Source: Streptomyces sp. RerS4
GTDB lineage: Bacteria > Actinomycetota > Actinomycetes > Streptomycetales > Streptomycetaceae
DNA: 64,000 nucleotides
Reading direction: 5' to 3'
Assembly: GCF_023515955.1 (NCBI RefSeq)
Contig: NZ_CP097322.1
Span: 6,682,501-6,746,500, forward strand
How positions within the stretch are numbered: the first letter of the stretch is position 1; each line of letters begins with the position of its first letter. The translations under genes were made by a program, and so were the position numbers. The notes under the pieces were generated by a model that searched no databases, was not told where the DNA came from, and worked only from the letters and a program-made list of their open reading frames with translations. Positions 40,410 through 48,788 of the stretch are shown in pieces.

Positions 40410-40444
40410 GAGAGGAGCCTCGCCCGCCGCGAGCGTCGAATCCA

Positions 40445-40465
40445 GTTCGCTTTTCTTCATCGAAC
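40445..40465. promoter_or_regulatory. LysR box (GTTCG-N11-CGAAC) between dapA-like and lysR genes
   Basis: GTTCG (40445-40449) and CGAAC (40461-40465) are perfect inverted half-sites around an 11-base AT-rich spacer, the T-N11-A pattern of LysR regulators. It lies 14 bases before the lysR start and 35 bases from the dapA-like start, so it can control both divergent genes. Confidence 0.75.
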
Positions 40466-40479
40466 CGTAAGCTGATCCG

Positions 40480-41415
40480 ATGCTCGACGTACGCCGCCTG
40501 CGCCTCCTGCGGGAACTCGCCCGCCGGGGCACCATCGCCGCCGTGGCCGAAGCCCTGGCCTTCAGCCCCTCCGCCGTCTCCCAGCAACTCTCCGCCCTGG
40601 AACGCGAGGCGGGACTGCCCCTGCTGGAACGCACCGGCCGCGGGGTCCGCCTCACCCCGGCCGCCGTACACCTCGTCGGGCACGCCGACGCCGTGCTGGA
40701 GCGGCTCGAACAGGCCGAGGCCGAACTCGCCGAGGCCCGGAGCGGCCTGGCCGGGGTCCTGCGCGTCGGGGCCTTCCCCACCGCCACCCGGTCCATCGTC
40801 CCCGCGGCCCTCACCCACCTGGCCGGCCGCCACCCGGGGCTGGAGCCGATGGTCCGCGAGATCGACCCGGCGGCCGTCGGGCACGCGCTGCGGGCCGGGG
40901 AGCTGGACGTGGCCCTGATCCACGAGTACGACTTCGTCCCCGCCCCCGACGAACCGGGGCTCGCCACCCGGCCCCTGTACGTGGAGGCGATGTACCTCGC
41001 CGAGCCGGCCGCCACCCCGCCCGCCGTCACCCCGCCCGCCGACGACCAGGACGCGGTGCTGCGCGCCCATCGGGACGCGCCGTGGATCACCGCCACCCCC
41101 GGCACGCTCTGCCACGCCATGACCGTACGGGCCTGTCAGGCCGCCGGGTTCACGCCCCGGGTCCGCCACCAGGTCGACGAGTTCGCCACCGTCCTCGCGC
41201 TGGTCGCCGCCGGCCAGGGCGTGGCCGTCGTACCTCGCCTCGGGGTCACCGACCCGGCGGATCCCACCGTCACCCTCACCCGCCTGCGCATGGAGCGCCG
41301 TACGAAGATCGCGTGCCGGGCCGGCTCCGGCGGCCACCCCGCCGTCGCGGCCTTCACGCGCGCGCTACGGGCCGTCGTACCCCCGGATCCGGCCACGCCG
41401 CGCGCCGGGGCGTGA
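40480..41415 (+). CDS. LysR-family transcriptional regulator
   Basis: A 311-residue LysR regulator. The winged helix is MLDVRRLRLLRELARRGTIA, AVAEALAFSPSAVSQQLSAL, EREAGLPLLERTGRGVRLTP. The effector domain follows with LAGVLRVGAFPTATRSIVPA and LVAAGQGVAVVPRLGV. It is divergent from the DapA-like lyase with 70 bases between, containing a perfect T-N11-A dyad. The classical arrangement is autorepression with activation of the divergent gene when a co-inducer binds. The co-inducer is probably related to the lyase substrate, which is unknown. Confidence 0.92.
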   Translation: MLDVRRLRLLRELARRGTIAAVAEALAFSPSAVSQQLSALEREAGLPLLERTGRGVRLTPAAVHLVGHADAVLERLEQAEAELAEARSGLAGVLRVGAFPTATRSIVPAALTHLAGRHPGLEPMVREIDPAAVGHALRAGELDVALIHEYDFVPAPDEPGLATRPLYVEAMYLAEPAATPPAVTPPADDQDAVLRAHRDAPWITATPGTLCHAMTVRACQAAGFTPRVRHQVDEFATVLALVAAGQGVAVVPRLGVTDPADPTVTLTRLRMERRTKIACRAGSGGHPAVAAFTRALRAVVPPDPATPRAGA

Positions 41416-41496
41416 CACAACTCCCGCCCGGCGCGCCGCCCGTGTACGTTCGATGATCCAGACCGATCCGATCCATTTTTCAGAGCGGGGAACGAC

Positions 41497-42585
41497 GTGA
41501 CACATCGCGTACGGGGCGTCATCGCGCGGAGCAAGGGCGCACCGGTGGAGACGACCACCATCCTCGTGCCCGACCCGGGCCCGGGGGAGGCCCTCGTCAA
41601 GGTCCAGGCCTGCGGGGTCTGTCACACCGACCTCCACTACCGCGAGGGCGGGATCAACGACGAGTTCCCCTTCCTCCTCGGACACGAGGCGGCCGGGGTC
41701 GTCGAATCCGTGGGCCCGGACGTCACCTCCGTCGCCCCCGGCGACTTCGTCGTCCTCAACTGGCGCGCGGTGTGCGGCACCTGTCGCGCCTGCAAGCGGG
41801 GCCGCCCCTGGTACTGCTTCGCCACGCACAACGCCACGCAGCCCATGACCCTGGAGGACGGCACCCCGCTCTCCCCGGCGCTGGGCATCGGGGCCTTCGC
41901 CGAGAAGACCCTGGTCGCCGCCGGCCAGTGCACCAAGGTCGACCCGGCCGCCTCCCCGGCCGCCGCCGGGCTCCTCGGCTGCGGGGTGATGGCGGGCCTG
42001 GGCGCCGCCCTGAACACCGGCAACGTGGGCCGCGGCGACTCGGTGGCCGTCATCGGCTGCGGGGGAGTGGGCAACGCGGCGGTCGCCGGAGCGCGACTCG
42101 CGGGCGCCTCGAAGATCATCGCCGTCGACCTGGACGACCGGAAGCTGGAGTGGGCGCGCGGGCTCGGCGCCACCCACACGGTCAACGGCCGTACGGACGA
42201 CGTGGTCAAGGCCATCCAGGCCCTCACCGACGGCAACGGCGCGGACGTGGTCATCGAGGCCGTCGGCCGCCCCGAGACCTACCGACAGGCCTTCTACGCC
42301 CGCGACCTCGCCGGCACCGTGGTCCTGGTCGGCGTCCCCACCCCGGACATGAAGCTCGAACTGCCGCTCCTCGACGTCTTCGGCCGCGGCGGCGCGCTGA
42401 AGTCCTCCTGGTACGGGGACTGCCTGCCCGAACGCGACTTCCCGCTGCTGATCGACCTCTACCTCCAGGGCCGGCTGGACCTCGACGCGTTCGTCTCGGA
42501 GACGATCCCCCTCGACGGGGTCGAGGAGGCGTTCGCCCGGATGGAACGCGGCGAGGTCCTCCGCTCGGTCGTCGAGTTCGGATAG
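41497..42585 (+). CDS. S-(hydroxymethyl)mycothiol dehydrogenase
   Basis: NAD-dependent class III-type alcohol dehydrogenase that oxidises the mycothiol adduct of formaldehyde. The 362-residue protein starts at GTG 41497 with MTHRVRGVIARSKGAPVETT. It shows the catalytic zinc site VQACGVCHTDLHYREGG and LGHEAAGVVESVG, the structural-zinc Cys cluster CGTCRACKRGRPWYCF, and the NAD loop AVIGCGGVGNAAVAGARLAG. The N-terminus RGVIARSKGAPVE and the LKSSWYGDCLPERDFPLL block distinguish the mycothiol enzyme from other dehydrogenases. A PIG-L deacetylase of the mycothiol-enzyme superfamily follows 54 bases downstream. Confidence 0.9.
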   Translation: MTHRVRGVIARSKGAPVETTTILVPDPGPGEALVKVQACGVCHTDLHYREGGINDEFPFLLGHEAAGVVESVGPDVTSVAPGDFVVLNWRAVCGTCRACKRGRPWYCFATHNATQPMTLEDGTPLSPALGIGAFAEKTLVAAGQCTKVDPAASPAAAGLLGCGVMAGLGAALNTGNVGRGDSVAVIGCGGVGNAAVAGARLAGASKIIAVDLDDRKLEWARGLGATHTVNGRTDDVVKAIQALTDGNGADVVIEAVGRPETYRQAFYARDLAGTVVLVGVPTPDMKLELPLLDVFGRGGALKSSWYGDCLPERDFPLLIDLYLQGRLDLDAFVSETIPLDGVEEAFARMERGEVLRSVVEFG

Positions 42586-42593
42586 TTCGCCTG

Positions 42594-42631
42594 CCCCCTA
42601 GGGGGTGTCCCGTCCGTCCGTTCCCCTAGGG
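42594..42631. promoter_or_regulatory. Pair of CCCTAGGG palindromes before the PIG-L gene
   Basis: CCCCCTAGGGGG (42594-42605) and CCCTAGGG (42624-42631) are perfect palindromes whose centres are 28 bases apart, in the 54 bases before the PIG-L start. They could be a paired operator, and TAGGGT is also a plausible -10 box. CTAGGGGGTGTC at 42598-42609 equals 12 bases of the MITE-like end at 34.5 kb. Confidence 0.4.
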
Positions 42632-42639
42632 TGCGGTCC

Positions 42640-43404
42640 ATGAGCGAACGAGCCGATCAGCAGGCACCCTTGCAGCCCATGCCCACCGACTGGCAGCGCG
42701 CCCTCGCGGTGGTGGCCCACCCCGACGACCTGGAGTACGGCTGCGCGGCGGCCATCGCCGACTGGACCGACGGCGGCCGCGAGGTCGTCTACGTCCTGGC
42801 GACCCGGGGCGAGGCCGGGATCGACACCGTCGACCCGGCCCGCTGCGCGCCGCTGCGCGAGGCCGAGCAGCGTGCGAGCGCGGCGGTCGTCGGGGTCTCC
42901 ACAGTGGAGTTCCTCGACCACCGCGACGGGGTCGTCGAGTACGGCCTCGACCTGCGCCGGGACATCGCGGCCGCCATCCGGCGCCACCGCCCCGAGCTGG
43001 TCGTCACCCTCAACCACCGCGACACCTGGGGCGGCGAGGGCGGTGGCGGCTACTGGAACACCCCCGATCACCGTGCCGTCGGCCGGGCCACCCTGGACGC
43101 GGCGGCCGACGCCGGCAACCGGTGGATTTTCCCGGAACTCCTCGCCGAGCAGGGCCTCGAACCCTGGAACGGGGTGCGCTGGGTCGCGGTGGCGGGCTCC
43201 GCCACCCCCACCCACGCGGCCGACGCCGGGCCCGGCCTGGAGCGCTCGGTGAAGTCCCTGCTGGAGCACAAGGCCTACATCGAGGTACTGACCGACCAGG
43301 ATCCCGAGGAGTACGTACGGGCCTTCCTGACGGGCAACGTCCAACAGGCGGCGGCCCGCTTCGGCGGCCGTCCGGCCGTACCGTTCGAGGTCTTCCCCCG
43401 CTGA
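42640..43404 (+). CDS. PIG-L/LmbE-family N-acetylglucosaminyl deacetylase-like enzyme
   Basis: A 254-residue zinc deacetylase-family protein. The zinc-binding AHPDD motif is in ALAVVAHPDDLEYGCAAAIA, with the third His ligand in NTPDHRAVGRATLDAA and other core blocks VVYVLATRGEAGIDTVDPAR and VEFLDHRDGVVEYGLDLRRD. The superfamily includes MshB (mycothiol biosynthesis) and Mca (mycothiol S-conjugate amidase), both longer than this enzyme. Position next to mycothiol-dependent formaldehyde dehydrogenase hints at thiol metabolism, but other PIG-L enzymes deacetylate glycans or lipids. ATG 42640 is chosen over the in-frame GTG 42631. Confidence 0.85.
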   Translation: MSERADQQAPLQPMPTDWQRALAVVAHPDDLEYGCAAAIADWTDGGREVVYVLATRGEAGIDTVDPARCAPLREAEQRASAAVVGVSTVEFLDHRDGVVEYGLDLRRDIAAAIRRHRPELVVTLNHRDTWGGEGGGGYWNTPDHRAVGRATLDAAADAGNRWIFPELLAEQGLEPWNGVRWVAVAGSATPTHAADAGPGLERSVKSLLEHKAYIEVLTDQDPEEYVRAFLTGNVQQAAARFGGRPAVPFEVFPR

Positions 43405-43418
43405 CCGGACACCCCTAA

Positions 43419-43435
43419 GCTGACGAACCGTCAGC
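43419..43435. promoter_or_regulatory. Perfect dyad GCTGACG-AAC-CGTCAGC upstream of the enoyl-CoA hydratase
   Basis: A 7-bp perfect inverted repeat with a 3-base centre lies 32 bases before the enoyl-CoA hydratase start and overlaps a TAAGCT -10-like hexamer. TGACG-N3-CGTCA dyads are typical targets of TetR-type repressors of acyl-CoA genes. No such repressor is encoded next to it. Confidence 0.55.
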
Positions 43436-43467
43436 CGGCAAGGGTGGTCCGGGGGAGGGAGCGGGGC

Positions 43468-44301
43468 GTGATCGACACGATCTCGAACGAGATCGGCGAA
43501 GGCGAGGAACGCCTGCGCCTGGAGGTCGCGGACGGGATCGCCGTCCTCACCCTGTGCCGCCCCGAGAAGCTCAACGGCTGGAGCTGGGAGTCCACCCGCC
43601 AGCTGGGCCTGCTGGCCGACCGGATCCGCTTCGACCCCTCCGCGCGCGTGGTCCTGCTGCGCGCGGAGGGCCGGGCCTTCTGCGCGGGCATCGACGTGAC
43701 GGCCCCCGGCGGGGCCATCACCGGCGCGAGCGCCGCGCAACGGACGCGCGACTACTACGAGGGCATCCGCTGGGTCCACGAACGCTTCGCCGTGTTCTCC
43801 GGGCTGCCCCAGCCGGTCGTCGCCGCCGTCCAGGGCCACTGCCTCGGCTTCGGCTTCGAACTGGCCCTCATGGCGGACATCCGTGTGGCCGCCGACGACG
43901 CGCTGTTCGCCCTGCCCGAGGCCCGCCTCGGCGTGGCCGTCGACGCCGGCGGGGACCTGCGCGTCGCGCGCGAGGCGGGTGCCGGCTGGGCCAAGCTGCT
44001 GGCGCTGACGGGCCGCAGGATCGACGCCGCCACCGCCGAGCGGCTGAACCTCGTCCAACTGCGCGTCCCCGCCGCCGAGCTGGACGCCACCGCCCGCGCC
44101 CTCGCGGCCGAGATCGCGGCGAACGCCCCGCTCGCCGTGCAGGGCATCAAGCGGGCCGTCGACTCCTACGCCGACGCCGCCCTGCCCGCCGCCCTCGACG
44201 GCGTCGCCATGACCGCCGCTCTCACCCTCACCTCCGAGGACTCCCGCGAGGGATACGCCGCCCAGGCCGCCCGCAGGACCCCCCACTTCCGAGGAGCCTG
44301 A
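43468..44301 (+). CDS. Enoyl-CoA hydratase/isomerase family protein
   Basis: A 277-residue crotonase-fold enzyme acting on enoyl-CoA thioesters. The oxyanion-hole segments are RAEGRAFCAGIDVTAPGG and QGHCLGFGFELALMADIRVA; the catalytic-loop region is ALFALPEARLGVAVDAGGDL, where the usual second Glu position reads Asp/Ala-rich, so isomerase activity is possible. GTG 43468 is chosen because GGGGAGGGAG ends about 7 bases before it; GTG 43444 is in frame. It converges on a DECR-type SDR 10 bases away. The dyad at 43419-43435 probably regulates it. Confidence 0.88.
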   Translation: MIDTISNEIGEGEERLRLEVADGIAVLTLCRPEKLNGWSWESTRQLGLLADRIRFDPSARVVLLRAEGRAFCAGIDVTAPGGAITGASAAQRTRDYYEGIRWVHERFAVFSGLPQPVVAAVQGHCLGFGFELALMADIRVAADDALFALPEARLGVAVDAGGDLRVAREAGAGWAKLLALTGRRIDAATAERLNLVQLRVPAAELDATARALAAEIAANAPLAVQGIKRAVDSYADAALPAALDGVAMTAALTLTSEDSREGYAAQAARRTPHFRGA

Positions 44302-44311
44302 GCCCCCTCGG

Positions 44312-45220
44312 TCACGGACCGGGCGGAAGGGCGAACGGGGCGCGGCCCAGTTGTTCGCGCACCGGGACCACCTCCGGCTGGACCAGGGAGCGGCGTTGCC
44401 AGTTCGCGCCGTCGACCACCAGCGTGTGGCCGGTGACGAACCGGGCGTACGGGGAGGCCAGGAAGGTCGCGGCCCAGCCCAGCTCGCGCGGTACGCCCAC
44501 CCGCAGCGCGGGCTGTCGGGCGGCGTGGCCCTCGGGCGCGGCCCGCGTCAGGCCGCCGCGGATGTCCTCGGTCATGTCGGCGTGCGGGAACAAGCCCGGC
44601 ACCAGCCCGTTGATCTGGATGCCGTACGGGCCCCACTCGACGGCGAGCGTCTCCACCAGGTTCTTCACGCCGGCCTTCGCGGCGGCGCTGTGGGCGAAGC
44701 CGGGGCCGCCGGTCCAGGCGTACGAGGCGCCGACGCTCACGATCGACCCCGGCGTGCCGGCGGCGAGGTGGCGGCGGCCGAACTCGCGGGTGGCGAACCA
44801 GGTGCCCGTGAGCGTGGTGTCCACGACGGCCCGCCAGGCGTTGGGGGAGAGGTCCTCCGCCGGGCAGGGGAAGTTGGCCGCCGCGTTGTTCACCAGGACG
44901 TCGGGCGGTCCGAGCGCGGCCTCGGCGGCGTCGAAGACCTCGGCGACCCGCTCCGGGTCGCGGATGTCGCAGACGGCGGCGGTCACCGGGCCCGCGCCCG
45001 GCACCGCCGCCAACTCCGCACAGGTCGCCTTCAGTTGTTCCTTACGACGGCCCGCGATCACCACGCCCGCGCCGAGCCGGGCGAACTCGGTGGCGATGGC
45101 CTTGCCCAGCCCGGTGCCGCCGCCGGTCACGAGGACCACCTGCCCGTCGTACGTGCCGGAGGGCAGCGCGGCGGCGCCGAGCGGGGGCGGCGCGGGCAGC
45201 CCGCGCGAGGGGTTCTCCAT
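44312..45220 (-). CDS. DECR-type SDR oxidoreductase (2,4-dienoyl-CoA reductase-like)
   Basis: A 302-residue short-chain dehydrogenase. The cofactor motif is VVLVTGGGTGLGKAIATEFA, the NADP-selecting pair is AGRRKEQ, and VLVNNAAANFPCPAEDLSP is the NNAG-type block. The active-site stretch is VSVGASYAWTGGPGFAHSAA then AKAGVKNLVETLAVEWGPYG. The usual Tyr of YxxxK is a His (HSAAAK). This is the pattern of 2,4-dienoyl-CoA reductases, where the canonical Tyr is absent, and it fits the beta-oxidation neighbourhood. It would help break down polyunsaturated fatty acids. Confidence 0.85.
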   Translation of the reverse strand: MENPSRGLPAPPPLGAAALPSGTYDGQVVLVTGGGTGLGKAIATEFARLGAGVVIAGRRKEQLKATCAELAAVPGAGPVTAAVCDIRDPERVAEVFDAAEAALGPPDVLVNNAAANFPCPAEDLSPNAWRAVVDTTLTGTWFATREFGRRHLAAGTPGSIVSVGASYAWTGGPGFAHSAAAKAGVKNLVETLAVEWGPYGIQINGLVPGLFPHADMTEDIRGGLTRAAPEGHAARQPALRVGVPRELGWAATFLASPYARFVTGHTLVVDGANWQRRSLVQPEVVPVREQLGRAPFALPPGP

Positions 45221-45295
45221 GCGTCCATCGATAGCGTGCGGACGCTCGGATCACCATGCCCTGGGCGGACCCGGTCCGCCGGGATCCGGGGCGGG

Positions 45296-46411
45296 TCAGC
45301 TTCCCGGGTGGTAGGCCTGCTTCGTCGCGCAGGTCCAGATCACCGGCTTGAGCTTGCCCTTCGCGTTCACGGCCGCCCCGCCGACGCGGTCGCCGTCCGA
45401 GACCGCCTCGGCCATGCTCGCCTGGCCCGCGGCGAGCCGCGGCAGCGCCTTGACCGGGCCGGAGCCGGCCCACAGCTGCGCCTGGTCCGGCAGGGTCAGC
45501 TGGTCCGGGTGGAACTTGGCGGTGCCGACGCTGACGTTCGTCGTCGGGCTGATCGCCTCGAACGTGCCGTACGGGTGCGTGCTCAGCGCGCCCGGAGACG
45601 TACCGGGGCCGGTGGACGTCCACGCCCACGGCTTGTACTCGGACCACGGGCCGGCCCAGTCGTAGCCGACGATCCGGCCGCTCTCGTCGAGGTCCTGGAC
45701 ATAGCTGTCGTTCCCGCTGGCGGCCAGCAGCCGGGCCGGGCCGCCGTCTCCCGGCCACAGCACGGGACGGGTGCCCTCCAGGTGCTCGCCGGTCTCGGGG
45801 ACCTCGTAGTCCTGTTCCGCCATGCCGAGGATGTCGCCCCGGTTGTTGATGCCGGTGACCATCCTGATCCGGCTACCCGGTCCGGCGTCGGCCGGCAGCG
45901 GCAGTTGGCGCACCTTCTGCCCGTCCTTCCAGACGGCGCCGCCCCCGCCGCGCGCGTACGAGACCACGTATCCGGCGTCGTTGACGTCGGCCTCCAGGTC
46001 GTTGCCGCCGTCGCCGTCCGGCAGCGGGGTGATCGCCGCGGCGCCCGCCTGGTAGGTGAACAGGGACGAGCCGCCCGTCGAGGGGTGGAGGAGACCCACC
46101 ATCAGGCCGTGCGCGTTGACGGCGAGCACCTCGCCGGTGGTGTTCGGATCGGTCAGCGGAACCCGGTGGACGGTCGTGCCGGTCCAGTAGACCGGCTTGT
46201 ACCCGGAGACGCCGACGGCGAGGTCGCCCGCGCCGAAGTCGAGCACCCCCTGGCTGCGCCGTCCGTCGCGGACGTACGACTCGTCCCCCACCGTGCCGAG
46301 CACCTGGATCTTCGGCGCGCAGGTCGCCGGCGCGGCCACGGCCGGGCCCGCCGCGGTGATCAGGCCCGTCAGAACAACGGCGGCTCCGGCCGCGGACATG
46401 CTTCTTCTCAT
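45296..46411 (-). CDS. Secreted protein with HAF-like repeats
   Basis: A 371-residue exported protein. The signal peptide MRRSMSAAGAAVVLTGLITA ends near AGPAVAAPA. The mature part has recurring short beta units in which a gene-wide word pattern repeats: EVLAVNAHGLMVGLLHPSTG, EADVNDAGYVVSYARGGGGA, VTGINNRGDILGMAEQDYEV and VQDLDESGRIVGYDWAG. These (L/I)N-xxGxxVG motifs resemble HAF-type extracellular repeats that build a beta-propeller-like fold. Three Cys residues are present. The function is unknown. The gene is divergent from the quinone-oxidoreductase operon, with 203 bases between. Confidence 0.7.
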   Translation of the reverse strand: MRRSMSAAGAAVVLTGLITAAGPAVAAPATCAPKIQVLGTVGDESYVRDGRRSQGVLDFGAGDLAVGVSGYKPVYWTGTTVHRVPLTDPNTTGEVLAVNAHGLMVGLLHPSTGGSSLFTYQAGAAAITPLPDGDGGNDLEADVNDAGYVVSYARGGGGAVWKDGQKVRQLPLPADAGPGSRIRMVTGINNRGDILGMAEQDYEVPETGEHLEGTRPVLWPGDGGPARLLAASGNDSYVQDLDESGRIVGYDWAGPWSEYKPWAWTSTGPGTSPGALSTHPYGTFEAISPTTNVSVGTAKFHPDQLTLPDQAQLWAGSGPVKALPRLAAGQASMAEAVSDGDRVGGAAVNAKGKLKPVIWTCATKQAYHPGS

Positions 46412-46556
46412 GTGGTGGTCCCCCCTGGACAGGTGCTGTTCCCCGTTAAGTCATGACACGTGCACGACACATGTTGCCCCACGTGGGGCGGAAGTGGCCG
46501 GATCGAGGCGGGATGTTTTTGGTGCCGGTCGGGGTGCGAACGGTTCCCAAGGTGAC

Positions 46557-46568
46557 AAGCGACCGCTT
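46557..46568. promoter_or_regulatory. Palindrome AAGCG-AC-CGCTT upstream of the acyl-CoA dehydrogenase operon
   Basis: A perfect 5+5 dyad with a 2-base centre lies 46 bases before the quinone-oxidoreductase start. AAGCG-N2-CGCTT dyads are typical of TetR-type regulators of acyl-CoA dehydrogenase genes. It is a different sequence from the dyad at 43419, so two regulators would be involved. Confidence 0.55.
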
Positions 46569-46614
46569 AGTATGCCGCTGAGCGTGGTCCCTCGACGGCG
46601 GCTGGAGGCCCCGG

Positions 46615-47592
46615 ATGCAGGCATGGCGAGTACACACCCCCGGCGAACCCCGAGAGGCCATGCGCCTGGAGGAGATCCCCGAACCGGTGCCCGGCGAGGG
46701 CGAGGTGAGGCTCAAGGTCCTCGCGGCGAACCTCAACTTCCCCGACGCGCTCCTCGTCCGGGGCCAGTACCAGATCCGCCCGCCCCTGCCCTTCACCCCC
46801 GGCGTCGAGATCTGCGGCCTGACCGACGACGGCCGCCGCGTCATCGCCAACCCGAGCCTGCCCCACGGCGGCTTCGCCGAATACGTGGTCGCACCCCGGC
46901 GGGCCCTGCTCCCGGCCCCCGACTCCCTCGACGACGCCGAGGCCGCCGCCCTGCACATCGGCTACCAGACCGGCTGGTTCGGCCTGCACCGCCGGGCCCG
47001 CCTCCAGGCCGGCGAGACCCTCCTCGTGCACGCCGCCGCCGGCGGGGTCGGCAGCGCCGCCGTCCAACTCGGCAAGGCCGCGGGCGCCACCGTCATCGGA
47101 GTCGTCGGCGGCAAGGCCAAGGCGCGCACCGCCGAGGAACTCGGCTGCGACCTGGTGATCGACCGTACGACCGAGGACGTCGTCGCCCGGGTGAAGGAGT
47201 TCACCGGCGGCCGCGGGGCCGACGTGGTGTACGACCCCGTCGGCGGGGACTCGTACACCGCCTCCGCCAAGTGCGTGGCCTTCGAGGGCCGGATCGTCGT
47301 CGTCGGCTTCGCGAGCGGCACCGTCCCCACCCCCGCCCTCAACCACGCCCTCGTCAAGAACTACTCGATCCTCGGCCTGCACTGGGGGCTCTACGCGACC
47401 AAGGACCCGGCCTCGATCGCCGCCTGCCACACCGAACTCACCCGCCTCGCCGCCGAAGGCGCCATCAAACCCCTCGTCAGCGAGACCGTCGCGCTCCCCG
47501 CCGTCGCCGACGCCGTCCAGCGCCTCGCCGACGGCACCACCACCGGCCGGATCGTCCTGATCGTGCCCCGGGACGGAGAGGTCTCCCGATGA
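46615..47592 (+). CDS. NADPH:quinone oxidoreductase / enoyl reductase-like MDR protein
   Basis: A 325-residue medium-chain dehydrogenase/reductase without the zinc ligands. It starts MQAWRVHTPGEPREAMRLEE, with the substrate-domain block LAANLNFPDALLVRGQYQIR, the NADPH loop TLLVHAAAGGVGSAAVQLGK, and a family-typical DVVYDPVGGDSYTASAKCVA. Such enzymes reduce quinones or enoyl-CoA/alkenal double bonds. The next gene overlaps by 4 bases (ATGA), beginning a three-gene operon with two acyl-CoA dehydrogenases, so a role in acyl-CoA degradation is likely. Confidence 0.88.
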   Translation: MQAWRVHTPGEPREAMRLEEIPEPVPGEGEVRLKVLAANLNFPDALLVRGQYQIRPPLPFTPGVEICGLTDDGRRVIANPSLPHGGFAEYVVAPRRALLPAPDSLDDAEAAALHIGYQTGWFGLHRRARLQAGETLLVHAAAGGVGSAAVQLGKAAGATVIGVVGGKAKARTAEELGCDLVIDRTTEDVVARVKEFTGGRGADVVYDPVGGDSYTASAKCVAFEGRIVVVGFASGTVPTPALNHALVKNYSILGLHWGLYATKDPASIAACHTELTRLAAEGAIKPLVSETVALPAVADAVQRLADGTTTGRIVLIVPRDGEVSR

Positions 47593-48788
47593 CCGCGACC
47601 GTGATGACCGCCGAGCACCTCCTCGCCCGTGTACGGGACCTCCTCGCCGCCCACCCGCCGGCCACCACACCCCGCGCCGACTTCCTGCGGGCCCGCTTCG
47701 ACGCCGGACTGGCCTGGGTGCACTTCCCCGAGGGCCTCGGCGGCCTCGACGCCCCCCGGGCCCTCCAGGCCGTCGTGGACGCCGAACTGGAAGCCGCCGG
47801 AGCCCCGGACAACGACCCGCGCCGGATCGGCATCGGCCTCGGCATGGCCGCGCCGACGATCCTCGCCTACGGCACCGACGAGCAGAAGCGGCGCTTCCTG
47901 CGCCCCCTGTGGCTGGGGGAGGAGGTCTGGTGCCAGCTCTTCAGCGAACCCGGCGCCGGATCCGACCTCGCCGCGCTCGCCACCCGAGCCGTCCGCGACG
48001 AGGAAGGCGGCGACTGGGTGGTCGACGGGCAGAAGGTGTGGACGTCCAGCGCCCACACCGCCCGCTGGGCCATCCTCATCGCCCGCACCGACCCCACCCT
48101 GCCCAAGCACCAGGGCATCACCTACTTCCTCTGCGACATGCACGCCCCCGGCGTCGAGGTCCGGCCGCTGCGCCAGATCACCGGCGAGGCCGAGTTCAAC
48201 GAGGTCTTCCTCACCGGCGTCCGCATCCCCGACACCCACCGCCTCGGTGCCGTCGGCCAGGGCTGGGCCGTGGCCCGTACGACCCTGATGAACGAGCGCG
48301 TCGCGATCGGCGGCATGCGCGTCCCCCGCGAAGGCGGCATGATCGCCCCCGTCGCCGCCACCTGGCGCGAACGCCCCGCACTGCGAACCCACGCCCTGCA
48401 CCAGCGCCTGCTGGAGCTGTGGGTCGAGGCCGAGGTGGCCCGCCTCACGGGCGAGCGCCTGCGCCAACAACTCGCCGCCGGCCGGCCCGGTCCCGAGGGC
48501 AGCGGCATGAAACTGACCTTCGCCCGCCTGAACCAGGAGATCAGCGCCCTGGAAGTCGAACTCCTCGCCGAGGAGGGCCTGTTGTACGAGGACTGGACCC
48601 TGCGCCGGCCGGAGATCGTCGACTTCACCGGCCGCGACGCCGGATACCGCTACCTGCGCGCCAAGGGCAACAGCATCGAGGGCGGAACCAGCGAGATCCT
48701 CCTCAACATCGTCGCCGAACGCGTCCTCGGCCTGCCCACCGAACCGCGCGACGACAAGGACACCCCGTGGAAGGACCTCCTGCGATGA
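47589..48788 (+). CDS. Acyl-CoA dehydrogenase, first subunit of a coupled pair
   Basis: A 399-residue FAD-dependent dehydrogenase that forms a trans-2-enoyl-CoA. It has the flavin/substrate signature WCQLFSEPGAGSDLAALATR, then VDGQKVWTSSAHTARWAILI and the helical C-terminal block with AKGNSIEGGTSEILLNIVAE. The ATG at 47589 overlaps the preceding stop, and its own stop overlaps the next dehydrogenase start, so three genes are translationally linked. Tandem dissimilar acyl-CoA dehydrogenase genes often encode alpha2beta2 heteromers, as in actinobacterial steroid side-chain catabolism. The catalytic Glu cannot be placed with certainty by eye. Confidence 0.9.
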   Translation: MTATVMTAEHLLARVRDLLAAHPPATTPRADFLRARFDAGLAWVHFPEGLGGLDAPRALQAVVDAELEAAGAPDNDPRRIGIGLGMAAPTILAYGTDEQKRRFLRPLWLGEEVWCQLFSEPGAGSDLAALATRAVRDEEGGDWVVDGQKVWTSSAHTARWAILIARTDPTLPKHQGITYFLCDMHAPGVEVRPLRQITGEAEFNEVFLTGVRIPDTHRLGAVGQGWAVARTTLMNERVAIGGMRVPREGGMIAPVAATWRERPALRTHALHQRLLELWVEAEVARLTGERLRQQLAAGRPGPEGSGMKLTFARLNQEISALEVELLAEEGLLYEDWTLRRPEIVDFTGRDAGYRYLRAKGNSIEGGTSEILLNIVAERVLGLPTEPRDDKDTPWKDLLR

